Shown here: positions 15,765 through 21,807 of the stretch, piece by piece | Numbering within the stretch: the stretch's first letter is position 1 | How the letters are laid out: the number at the start of each line of letters is the position of its first letter | Source: a virus | Virus record (IMG/VR): IMGVR_UViG_3300046369_000018 | Span: 1-21,807 of that record | Length of the DNA stretch: 21,807 nucleotides | Reading direction: 5' to 3' (one strand) | The notes under the pieces: model-generated | The model's database searches: none | What the model was told of the DNA's origin: nothing | Seen by the model: the letters and a program-made list of their open reading frames with translations, nothing else | Position numbers and translations under genes: made by a program

Positions 15765-15953
15765 TTAAGACTGCTTGCGTCTACCGTCTTTCCGGTTGTC
15801 GTCAGGACGGCTTGCGCCGCTACCCTGAGTGACCACTTGGTAGTAAGTATCTACCAACTGCTCTGGGTTTAACATATCACGTTGAGTTCCAAACTCTATC
15901 GCAATACGCAAACATTCCAATCGTACTTCTGTACGAGTAAGGCCGCTATCCAT
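15765..15953 (-). CDS. Small protein between scaffold and capsid, unknown
   Basis: A 62-residue protein. Its ATG lies inside the last codons of the scaffold gene (8-base overlap, ATGGATAG), which supports a real, coupled gene. The N-terminal two thirds are predicted helical (SGLTRTEVRLECLRIAIEFG, then LNPEQLVDTYYQVV), and the tail is polar and basic (DDNRKDGRRKQS). No membrane segment or known motif is present. Placement between scaffold and capsid suggests a minor head-assembly factor, but I do not recognise a family. Confidence 0.7.
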   Translation of the reverse strand: MDSGLTRTEVRLECLRIAIEFGTQRDMLNPEQLVDTYYQVVTQGSGASRPDDNRKDGRRKQS

Positions 15954-16797
15954 GAATCATCCCCATTAGGTCAGACATACGAGCAACCGCTTGCTGTCTC
16001 CCTGTAGGGTTCTTCTTATCCCAATACGCATGAGACTTGTCATTTAACATGGCATCTATCTCAGCTTGCGCTTGTTGTGCGGACATACCCAATGCAGAAG
16101 TGCTTTCTGAAATTGTATCTTCACTGGTTACATTTTGCCTAAATTCTGCAATTTTTGCAAATGCCTTTATTACTTCTGGGTTATTACCTAGCTTTGAACC
16201 GTCAGCTAATTGTAATTCCATGATGTCGCCAGCCTCAAATTGGTCTACAACTTTTTGTGCAGATTCAACTTTAGCATCAAACTTATCGCCCCACTCTGAC
16301 TGCAAAGAAGCAGATGCTTCTTCTAATGCCCTAGCGTTAGCATCGTTAGCCGCACTAACATCGTTCTGCACAACAGAGCGATAATAGTCCAACACACCTT
16401 TAGCTTGGTCTGGATTTAGGCGTAGCTTGTGAGCTATCTCAGAATACTCAGTAGCACGTTCTTCAGTTAGAACATTGCCATCTGCCGCGATGCCGTACTT
16501 GTCTGGCGTATCTGGCCTACCTAAACGATTATAAATACCGTCTAAGTCCTCATCTGTTGGGTTGACTGGCAAAGCAATCTTGTCTGCGCCAATCAAACGC
16601 TGTGCATTAACGTATGACCTAGCAAGATTATCCACATCCTTAATCGGTGCTAGGCTTGGGTGTTGTCTTAAATCTTCTGGAATTAAACTCAAGAAGTCGT
16701 TACCAGATCCGCCTTGTGCAACTTCAGCAGGAGTTTCAATAGAAACTGGTGCTACCTCTTGTGCTTCCGGCTGGACTGCCTGTTCTGCTTCTGACAT
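15946..16797 (-). CDS. Capsid assembly scaffolding protein (gp9-like)
   Basis: A 283-residue, acidic, helix-rich protein directly before the capsid gene. The first 30 residues are a Glu/Ala/Gln/Pro-rich disordered tail. A conserved-looking block follows: FLSLIPEDLRQHPSLAPIKD, VDNLARSYVNAQRLIG, KIALPVNPTDED, YNRLGRPDTPDKYGI (residues about 35-103). That block is the usual N-terminal pattern of podophage scaffolds. The middle is helical and charged, and residues 250-283 (AEIDAMLNDKSHAYWDKKNP ... ARMSDLM) give the amphipathic C-terminal helix typical of the capsid-binding end. Scaffolds guide procapsid assembly and then leave. Its start overlaps the Bbp19-like stop as TAATG. Confidence 0.9.
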   Translation of the reverse strand: MSEAEQAVQPEAQEVAPVSIETPAEVAQGGSGNDFLSLIPEDLRQHPSLAPIKDVDNLARSYVNAQRLIGADKIALPVNPTDEDLDGIYNRLGRPDTPDKYGIAADGNVLTEERATEYSEIAHKLRLNPDQAKGVLDYYRSVVQNDVSAANDANARALEEASASLQSEWGDKFDAKVESAQKVVDQFEAGDIMELQLADGSKLGNNPEVIKAFAKIAEFRQNVTSEDTISESTSALGMSAQQAQAEIDAMLNDKSHAYWDKKNPTGRQQAVARMSDLMGMIHG

Positions 16798-17000
16798 TAT
16801 TGATCCTCTTTCATCATGTTATAAATATGCAGTAACACTGCTCTCTTGCCTTCCTCAAAGGCCGTAGCGTTGGCATCGCCAGCTACATAACTAGAAGAAC
16901 GCCAATTACAACGTGCCTCTAGATCTCCCAACACTTGCTTACCAGCTTCACCAGTAAACAAGTCATTATACATTAACCGTAGCTTTGCTGGGTCTTGCAT
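16797..17000 (-). CDS. Bbp19-like small phage protein
   Basis: A 67-residue protein between connector and scaffold, coupled to both by TAATG overlaps. The pattern YNDLFTGEAGKQVLGDLEAR at residues 11-30, followed by a short loop and AFEEGKRAVLLHIYNMM, fits the Bbp19 family as I remember it (a phage protein first named in Bordetella phage BPP-1). The loop carries a lone Cys (C32) and the rest is helical. Its function is unknown. In other podophages it also sits next to the portal gene, so a minor head or assembly role is likely. Confidence 0.75.
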   Translation of the reverse strand: MQDPAKLRLMYNDLFTGEAGKQVLGDLEARCNWRSSSYVAGDANATAFEEGKRAVLLHIYNMMKEDQ

Positions 17001-18586
17001 TACTTCTGTACCATCCTAACTGCCTGTGCCGCTTGTGCCGCAGTATATACATCTTCTTGTTCTGACTGTCTCTCAGCCATCTGAGCTTGTTGCTGTGCCC
17101 TTGCTTCCCTTGTCTGCTGTATCTGGCTCTCAGAGTTAAGAACCGTCTTAGGAACGCCCAGAGCGTCAGTAATGTGCCTTACAAGTCCATCAGGGTCTAC
17201 ATGGTCGCCAACAGGGAATGACTGTCCAAGTGGCAACAATATCTCAAGAGCCTTCATAGTATTGTTAAGACTGCTAGACTTCTGTGCCCTTGCAAGTGGA
17301 GATACATAATCAATATCCACATCACGCCCCTGTAGTATCTCTGGTGGTTGTGCCAGCATTTCATCACGCAACATAAGAGCAAAAGTACGGTCAATCAATG
17401 GACGCAACATTTCATTCATCAATCTTCCTAGTACAGGGCCAATCACCCTCATACGTTCTTCTTGCCTTTGGATAACTTCCGTAGCAGTCATGTTTACATT
17501 ACCGCCAGACAATAGCTGGTCTACATAGAACGCAGAACGAATAGCCATACGCCGCTGTTCTTCCATCTGTAGGCCAATAGGTATGTTAGCACCTACGTTC
17601 AGAGGGGTGATAGTGTCTCTGCTACCAGCCCTATAAAAATTGAGGCCGCCCGGATTTGTTCGGATCGGGAGGATAAATCCGTCATCCGGCACCAGAAGTG
17701 GTGGATCAATCTGCTTCTGCGCCGCTTGGATGATGGTCTTAGACATAAGATTAAGCATCTTCACATCTGGCAACGCCACCATAGCGGGCGACCTTCCCAT
17801 CGTTTCCCCAGTTGCCTTGAGGAAGCGCGGAACAACGTAAGGAAATTCTTGGAAGCCCTTTATAGAAATAGGCATCTTGCTTTCCATGCAAATATAAACA
17901 GAAGCAAACGGCATGTTAGCACTATCCATCTTTGATGAATCACGGTCATACCTTGGCGTTACAGCGTGAAGCATTGTTACTTCATCGTCTGGTCTTTTGT
18001 CGTACACCTTGCGGATATAGTCAGTTACGTCATCATAACCAAACCGCAACACAGCTTGACGGGCGGGTATCTTGTATTTTCTAAATACAGTGTCAACCAA
18101 CCCGTACTGGTTCTCAGCAATGTGGTATTCTGAAATATGCCTTGTGCTGAAGCGTAGTTGATTACCTTCCATCTCTACAAACATGCAACCAGTACCAAAC
18201 ACAACTAAGTCAACATACATCTCATGGATTTCTGTTTCAAAGTTAGATTGATTGAAGGCACGGATCATTCTTGTGCTTGTATCTTCTAACCAAGCTTGAA
18301 CTTCATCTGTCCTGCCAACATCTTGATCTTTCATCGCAAGGTGGAACCAAGGCGTTGCACCACTGGTCAGCATCCCGTGTAAAGAAGCAGATAATAGGTC
18401 TACAGCCTGTAGTGCTGTACCATCAAAGATTTGCTCCATACGCTTCTCGCCCTTACTGCGCTTACGCACAATGTCGGCTTTGCGTGGTAGCATGTAATCA
18501 GCAAGCTCTTGGAAATGGTTTTGCCAGTTTTCGCGCTGGCCTTCCAAGGCACTAAACCTTGCTATGATGCCTTTGATGTCATCCAT
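17000..18586 (-). CDS. Head-tail connector / portal protein (gp8-like)
   Basis: A 528-residue protein matching the podophage head-to-tail connector family (Head-tail_con, PF12236) by eye. Key segments are ENWQNHFQELADYMLPRKAD (residues 19-38), KRMEQIFDGTALQAVDLLSA and LHGMLTSGATPWFHL (69-83), a very characteristic opening. Later come TGCMFVEME, FPYVVPRFLKATGETMGRSP and the MTATEVIQRQEERMRVIGP helix. The C-terminus is a Gln/Ala-rich helix, probably the barrel. Twelve copies form the DNA channel and dock terminase and tail tubular A. Length matches T7 gp8 (536). AGGA sits 7 bases before the ATG, overlapping the stop of the poly-Pro gene. Confidence 0.93.
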   Translation of the reverse strand: MDDIKGIIARFSALEGQRENWQNHFQELADYMLPRKADIVRKRSKGEKRMEQIFDGTALQAVDLLSASLHGMLTSGATPWFHLAMKDQDVGRTDEVQAWLEDTSTRMIRAFNQSNFETEIHEMYVDLVVFGTGCMFVEMEGNQLRFSTRHISEYHIAENQYGLVDTVFRKYKIPARQAVLRFGYDDVTDYIRKVYDKRPDDEVTMLHAVTPRYDRDSSKMDSANMPFASVYICMESKMPISIKGFQEFPYVVPRFLKATGETMGRSPAMVALPDVKMLNLMSKTIIQAAQKQIDPPLLVPDDGFILPIRTNPGGLNFYRAGSRDTITPLNVGANIPIGLQMEEQRRMAIRSAFYVDQLLSGGNVNMTATEVIQRQEERMRVIGPVLGRLMNEMLRPLIDRTFALMLRDEMLAQPPEILQGRDVDIDYVSPLARAQKSSSLNNTMKALEILLPLGQSFPVGDHVDPDGLVRHITDALGVPKTVLNSESQIQQTREARAQQQAQMAERQSEQEDVYTAAQAAQAVRMVQK

Positions 18587-18590
18587 TTCT

Positions 18591-18797
18591 TTATCCTAAC
18601 AATGTAGACTTTTGTGTTGTAGCTGGCCTTGAGCTACCAGTTAGCCCAGCCACGACTGTAGCACCAGCACCTTTGCGCCGCTTACGCTCTTCCATCGTTG
18701 CCTCTTCAGACAAAGCCGCCGCTTGTGCCATATCTGGCTCTGGCGGGGGCGGGGGTGGTGGGGGCGGAGTTGGGATAGATGGTTTCATAAAAGACAT
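18591..18797 (-). CDS. Small poly-proline protein before the portal
   Basis: A 68-residue protein with a run of nine prolines near the N-terminus (PTPPPPPPPPPEPD), an acidic helix (AQAAALSEEATMEERKRRKG) and a C-terminal tail ending QKSTLLG. Small proteins with poly-Pro, a basic R-x-R/K-G patch and a terminal TLLG are a familiar sight next to portal genes in phages; their function is not known to me. An AGGA site precedes the first ATG; a second in-frame ATG three codons later is possible. The G-rich complement of the proline codons lies on the plus strand. The poly-Pro run would be slow to translate without EF-P. Confidence 0.75.
   Translation of the reverse strand: MSFMKPSIPTPPPPPPPPPEPDMAQAAALSEEATMEERKRRKGAGATVVAGLTGSSRPATTQKSTLLG
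18742..18774 (+). other. G-quadruplex-prone tract
   Basis: Several G-runs (three of five bases, plus shorter ones, with spacers of one to a few bases) lie on the plus strand, opposite the proline codons of the minus-strand gene. The arrangement meets the usual four-run rule for a DNA quadruplex. It is a by-product of the proline codons; whether it folds or matters is unknown. Confidence 0.45.
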
Positions 18798-18805
18798 ATC
18801 AAATC

Positions 18806-19414
18806 CTACTTCTGTGTGTTTCTTACAAGGATGCCTTCGCCAAAGTCACCAGCACCGCCAAACCTTTTACCGCGTGTTCGGCGTTTAGCACTTAGCACGG
18901 GTTCGTCTGGCACAACTTCTGGCGTAACTTCGGGGGTCACTTCTGGTGTTTGCGGGGTGCTTGGTGGATTTTCTCCACGGCTATCATCTCTGGTTCTAGG
19001 GTCTTTCTGACCGTAGACTAAAGTTCCGTAGCCTCTTGGGTCGCCTTCTGGTCTTCCAGTGTACCTACCTGATGAATCCGTTGCGCCAACTAAAGTGCCG
19101 CCCTTACTAAACACAGCTTTGCCGCCACCCTTCAAAACACTTTCAATGTTGCTAAGATTAAACTGGCTTACCATGCCACCGACTACGCCAGCAGTAGTTG
19201 GTATAGTTACGTTTCCAACCTTGATGCCACCGCCAGTAGCAGAAGCTTGTCTTTCGCTAATTTGCCTGTAAGCATCAGCAGTAGCTAGGCTATCTTCTAT
19301 CATAGCTTGCTCTTGCCTAGCCTTGTCTTTTTTAGCCTGTATTGTTGAAGGACGGCTTTGATAAGGCCCGTCACTTCTACCACCGCCGCTATCGCCGCCG
19401 CCACCACCGCCCAT
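18806..19414 (-). CDS. Gly-rich low-complexity protein, unknown
   Basis: A 202-residue protein with little hydrophobic core. It opens with a glycine run (MGGGGGGDSGGGRSDG), then a charged helix (STIQAKKDKARQEQAMIEDS), then a middle block with VGNVTIPTTAGVVGGMVSQF and a Gly/Lys-rich turn region. Near the C-terminus is a TPEV repeat (QTPEVTPEVTPEVVPDEP), followed by a basic, Gly-rich tail (RRTRGKRFGGAGDFGEGILV). AAAGGAG, overlapping the stop of the HlyC-like gene, gives a good ribosome-binding site. Disorder plus a basic tail suggests a DNA- or capsid-binding accessory protein, which is a guess. No family recognised. Confidence 0.7.
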   Translation of the reverse strand: MGGGGGGDSGGGRSDGPYQSRPSTIQAKKDKARQEQAMIEDSLATADAYRQISERQASATGGGIKVGNVTIPTTAGVVGGMVSQFNLSNIESVLKGGGKAVFSKGGTLVGATDSSGRYTGRPEGDPRGYGTLVYGQKDPRTRDDSRGENPPSTPQTPEVTPEVTPEVVPDEPVLSAKRRTRGKRFGGAGDFGEGILVRNTQK

Positions 19415-19417
19415 GAT

Positions 19418-19825
19418 CTACTCCTTTAAAGCATGAAACCCGATTTTATTCTTCTCAGTACGCAACCAAAAACATTGCCCGTACCCCATAGAACATATCA
19501 GATTTTTCAAACAACGGAAAGATGTAGCAATATCACGCACACCCCCCAGACATATAAAGTCTATAATCCATATATCTTTGCCGTTAGCATAGTACCCCTC
19601 AACAGGGAATGTGTTGGTTCTGAAATACTCCTGCACATGGCTTTCTTCTGGGAAAGCAAAGGTAGCAAAAAAGAATAAACCTTCATCATCATCTGCGCCA
19701 GTTACGAACTGACCTAAGACCATCGGCGTATGTATATGATTATCAACACTCTCTTCATCCCAGACGCAATGATACGGGCTACTAGCAACCATACTCATTA
19801 TCTTGTCATAGGTTTCTTCTGTCAT
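19418..19825 (-). CDS. HlyC-like lysine acyltransferase family protein
   Basis: A 135-residue protein. Residues 14-22 read ASSPYHCVW; the E. coli HlyC active site, as I recall it, reads ASSPLHRNW around Ser20 and His23. Residues 81-91 read NGKDIWIIDFI, which lines up with HlyC SGDRKW and the following segment holding Asp92. His19 and Asp89 are 70 apart here; His23 and Asp92 are 69 apart in HlyC. The block between (FFATFAFPEESHVQEY) matches the 'WA.LS.E.E..Y' strand-helix. HlyC enzymes (PF02794, GNAT-like fold) move fatty acyl groups from acyl carrier protein to toxin lysines. The protein is shorter than HlyC (170). The start overlaps the terminase stop as ATGA. No RTX toxin is in view, so the substrate is unknown. 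Confidence 0.7.
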   Translation of the reverse strand: MTEETYDKIMSMVASSPYHCVWDEESVDNHIHTPMVLGQFVTGADDDEGLFFFATFAFPEESHVQEYFRTNTFPVEGYYANGKDIWIIDFICLGGVRDIATSFRCLKNLICSMGYGQCFWLRTEKNKIGFHALKE

Positions 19826-21108
19826 ATCGAAAACGGGTTATACTCGTTTACCGCCATTTGTTGCGGAGCTTTGACCATAGTTTGTCTATTCTCCAACCCA
19901 ATAGCCAGATACCTAAACGCATCCGCGCTGTGGCTCGTAAAATCATGTTTCGGGTGATCTCTAAAAACTTTTCTTTTGTCATCCCATTCCTGCCTGTACT
20001 GCCGCAACATCTCTAGCCCCATCTGACATTTATCTCTGTCAAAGTATGTCTTAGGTATAGCAAGCCTTGCGGCGTTGATGCCATCTATAATCTTCATCTT
20101 AGGAACAACCCTAAACCTAATGCCAAGGTTAAGCGCAGTTTCTATTCTTGACTTACCGCTACCTAGTTCTCTAACCTCAATATCGTGTGGGGCCAAGTGG
20201 TCGCCCCAATGGTATTCTTTGCTCCGTAATACTTCGGCGTAGTGATCCAGCCCCACACCGCTGTTCTCATAATAATCTATAATATGAATAGTTCCGCTTC
20301 GGTATATTTGTGCAAACCAAATAGCTGTGGAATCATTTATCCCCAGATCCCAAGCAGTATGCACAGGAAACGCAGGGTCATACGGCACCCGTGTTATTCT
20401 ATCTTCTGCTTCTGCCTTCTCAAGCAACTTGCCGTAGTACGCCCCTATGATAGAAGCTGTAAAGGAACATTCAAACTCTTGCTCATACTGCTCTGGTGTC
20501 ATCATAGACTTAGCGGCATCAAGTTCCTCTTGCTTAACAATCTGTGACTCAGAAGCCTTAACAACCTGATAGTACCAATCTTGCGAACCTTCTTTTACTT
20601 CAGACTTAGCTTGTTCCAGTAGGTCAAAGAAATGGTTATGTCCGGCTGGCGTACCTAAGAATACAGCCCCACCCTGTCTGTCTGATAAAGCTGGTCTAAC
20701 AACCTCATTCCAAACTCTAGGGTTCTGCATACCAAATTCATCAAAGATACACTTATCCAGATAAATACCACGAAGGCTATCAGGGTTCTCAGCAGACAAA
20801 AGCATCAGCCGCCCCCCATTCGGAAAGTCCACCCGTAGCTCCGTCTCATTAAAAGTAACATTAGGAATAACGCCAGCGTAGTATTTCACATAATCCCATG
20901 CGATACGCTTGGCTTGTGTAAAGGTAGGGGCTATAAAGGCAACCCTTGGTCTAGGTAACTCACAAGTAAGTGCAGTCTTGATTAACTCATTAACAGCCCA
21001 AACAGTCTTGCCAAAGCGTCTGTGCATCACAAGCACGTTCCAACGCTTCAACTTCCCGTGCATGTCAGCCTGTATGTCTCTGGGCTTGTAAGGTATCTTA
21101 ACTTGCAT
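19822..21108 (-). CDS. terL: Terminase large subunit
   Basis: A 428-residue packaging motor. ATPase part: a deviant Walker A HRRFGKT (residues 29-35), Walker B CIFDEFG (120-126, with D123 and E124), and the coupling motif FLGTPAG (150-156). Nuclease part (RNase H-like): D254 in TAWDLGINDST, D309 in PHDIE, and D396 in HSADAFRY, which fit the acidic metal-binding triad. It cuts concatemeric DNA and pumps it into the procapsid through the connector. Compared with T7 gp19 (586) it is short, so it belongs to a different branch. The ribosome-binding site is poor; the gene follows the small terminase by 41 bp. Confidence 0.95.
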   Translation of the reverse strand: MQVKIPYKPRDIQADMHGKLKRWNVLVMHRRFGKTVWAVNELIKTALTCELPRPRVAFIAPTFTQAKRIAWDYVKYYAGVIPNVTFNETELRVDFPNGGRLMLLSAENPDSLRGIYLDKCIFDEFGMQNPRVWNEVVRPALSDRQGGAVFLGTPAGHNHFFDLLEQAKSEVKEGSQDWYYQVVKASESQIVKQEELDAAKSMMTPEQYEQEFECSFTASIIGAYYGKLLEKAEAEDRITRVPYDPAFPVHTAWDLGINDSTAIWFAQIYRSGTIHIIDYYENSGVGLDHYAEVLRSKEYHWGDHLAPHDIEVRELGSGKSRIETALNLGIRFRVVPKMKIIDGINAARLAIPKTYFDRDKCQMGLEMLRQYRQEWDDKRKVFRDHPKHDFTSHSADAFRYLAIGLENRQTMVKAPQQMAVNEYNPFSI

Positions 21109-21134
21109 ATACGGATATACCTACACTAAGGGGA

Positions 21135-21150
21135 TGTATAATTGTATAAT
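21135..21150 (+). repeat. Tandem 8-bp repeat in the terS-terL gap
   Basis: TGTATAAT occurs twice head to tail. Each copy holds a perfect TATAAT on the plus strand, while on the minus strand the sequence reads ATTATACA twice. It lies between the small terminase stop and the large terminase start. No good -35 element is visible on either strand, so its role as a promoter or an operator is uncertain. Confidence 0.5.
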
Positions 21151-21527
21151 CATGTTTCCCAGACTATCCGAACAGTACCATCGCCAATCTCTACACCAGC
21201 CTTGTTCTTCTGTTCGCCATAAAGGTCAGGCATTAACTTGCCAACCTTCCATCTAACATGAGTAGCGTAATCTCTTAATACAGCAGGGTCGTAATCCTTA
21301 CGCCTATGCAAAGCATCATCGTATATCTGCTCAAGGTCTTCCACAGCCTTCTCAGCACTCTGCTGTTGCGCCGTTCTAATCTTTCGCTCTATGTCCTGAT
21401 CTTTACTCATACGGCTATAAACATTAGCCCTACTTATACTCAATGCAGTACAAGCACTTGCCAAACTATGACCGTCCATAATCATAGCACTCAATTCTTC
21501 AATGCGGGTCTGTGTTAGCTTTGCCAT
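21150..21527 (-). CDS. terS: Terminase small subunit
   Basis: I chose the ATG at 21527 (125 residues): the frame is open 31 codons further upstream, but that part is Arg/His/Tyr-rich with no homology-like character and lies in the GC-rich non-coding region. Residues 5-40 form a helix-turn-helix (TQTRIEELSAMIMDGHSLAS, then TALSISRANVYSRM) that would bind the packaging site. A central coiled-coil helix follows (AQQQSAEKAVEDLEQIYDD), then YATHVRWKVGKLMPDLYG, the usual end of Sf6-like small terminases. Small terminases form rings that recognise phage DNA and stimulate the large subunit. No clear Shine-Dalgarno site precedes the chosen ATG; a -10-like TATTAT 9 bases upstream raises a leaderless mRNA as an option. 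Confidence 0.85.
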   Translation of the reverse strand: MAKLTQTRIEELSAMIMDGHSLASACTALSISRANVYSRMSKDQDIERKIRTAQQQSAEKAVEDLEQIYDDALHRRKDYDPAVLRDYATHVRWKVGKLMPDLYGEQKNKAGVEIGDGTVRIVWET

Positions 21528-21807
21528 GCTGTAAACATAATAGCTTAGTGTGTGTGTTGCAATGGAGTATTTAACACATCTAGAGAGTGGCACCGCGTGT
21601 CGGGGTGTGCGGCCCCGCATGATGCCCCCGTGTGGTCGCGTGTTCTTTCGATTAGCAACACGGAAACGCTATGCAATGCCGCGTGAAGAGTGTCTGTTTA
21701 GTGCGTGTTGTTAGTGGCAAACAAACAATCAAAACATAAACAAAACAAAGCATTGTCTTTGCTGTCATTGCCTAGCGATGCAGGGGAAAGCATACAAGCT
21801 ACACTAT
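21528..21807. other. Gene-free region upstream of the terminase genes
   Basis: This 280-bp stretch carries no supported gene on either strand. It holds a GT-rich stretch near 21548-21557, four GCGTG motifs (21595, 21638, 21681, 21703), a GC hairpin (CGGGG/CCCCG with a seven-base loop, 21601-21617) and a 32-base G-free tract on the plus strand (21718-21749). It is the likely start of the late transcription unit and a candidate packaging recognition site, both by inference. Confidence 0.6.
21595..21707 (+). repeat. Spaced GCGTG motif array
   Basis: GCGTG starts at 21595, 21638, 21681 and 21703, giving spacings of 43, 43 and 22 bp, close to four, four and two helical turns. Three of the four copies are preceded by C. 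All four therefore face nearly the same side of the helix, as expected for a protein-binding array. The neighbouring small terminase has a helix-turn-helix and is a natural candidate partner, but this is inference. Confidence 0.45.

Noticed and set aside
18673-18888. Plus-strand frame with a glycine run
   Set aside because: The glycine run is the complement of the proline codons of the minus-strand gene; no support for a gene on the plus strand.
21528-21620. 31-codon N-terminal extension of the small terminase
   Set aside because: It runs into GC-rich, repeat-bearing DNA, has unlikely composition, and the internal ATG gives a standard small terminase N-terminus.
21778-21807. Possible plus-strand start (ATG CAG GGG) running off the right edge
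   Set aside because: Only ten codons are visible and no ribosome-binding site precedes it, so it cannot be supported.
1-21807. tRNA genes, CRISPR arrays, insertion sequences, integrase or attachment sites
   Set aside because: No clover-leaf-like segment, regularly spaced repeat array, transposase-like frame or integrase-like frame was found by reading; only late phage genes are supported.

Overview
The window is a single block of late (virion) genes from a tailed bacteriophage with a podovirus-type body plan. All supported genes lie on the minus strand, so transcription runs from high to low coordinates. Gene order after packaging follows the T7 late region: connector (gp8-like), scaffold (gp9-like), capsid (gp10-like), tail tubular A and B (gp11, gp12), gp13-like, then three internal virion proteins (gp14, gp15, gp16-like), then the T7-type tail fibre (gp17-like) and a run of small appendage genes. 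It differs from T7 in having the terminase genes at the head of the block. The style of the proteins (poly-proline small protein, FCCH-like tail inserts, YIG-type appendage domains, C1q-like tips) is what I associate with marine podophages, including HMO-2011-like and related uncultured groups. No polymerase, integrase, lysis or tRNA gene is in view, so family, host and lifestyle cannot be fixed. Base composition is moderate by eye and was not computed.

Layout, in the direction of transcription: (1) 21807-21528, about 280 bp with no supported gene, holding a spaced GCGTG array, a GC-rich hairpin and a G-free tract. (2) 21527-18591, packaging and pre-portal genes: small terminase, large terminase, a small protein with the active-site pattern of HlyC-type lysine acyltransferases, a Gly-rich protein and a poly-Pro protein. 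(3) 18586-14356, head genes: connector, Bbp19-like protein, scaffold, an unknown small gene, major capsid protein and a probable head accessory protein. (4) 14355-14304, an intergenic gap with a strong hairpin terminator and an overlapping hairpin that masks the next ribosome-binding site. (5) 14303-10218, tail tubular A and B, gp13-like and gp14-like. (6) 10208-3460, the large gp15-like and gp16-like internal (ejection) proteins, the second with a lysozyme-like N-terminus. (7) 3425-1, a short T7-type fibre followed by five small appendage genes, the last cut by the window edge.

Most genes abut or overlap by a few bases (TAATG or ATGA junctions), which indicates one polycistronic, translationally coupled unit. 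The only sizeable internal gaps are before the capsid gene and after the head accessory gene. The second gap holds the terminator, the same place T7 puts its major late terminator (between genes 10 and 11). I infer that capsid-region transcripts are made in excess and tail genes are reached by read-through.

The points most worth following are the HlyC-like acyltransferase inside a packaging module, the competing hairpins before tail tubular A, the nested domain insertion in tail tubular B, the evenly spaced GCGTG motifs upstream of the terminase, and the split, modular receptor-binding cassette.
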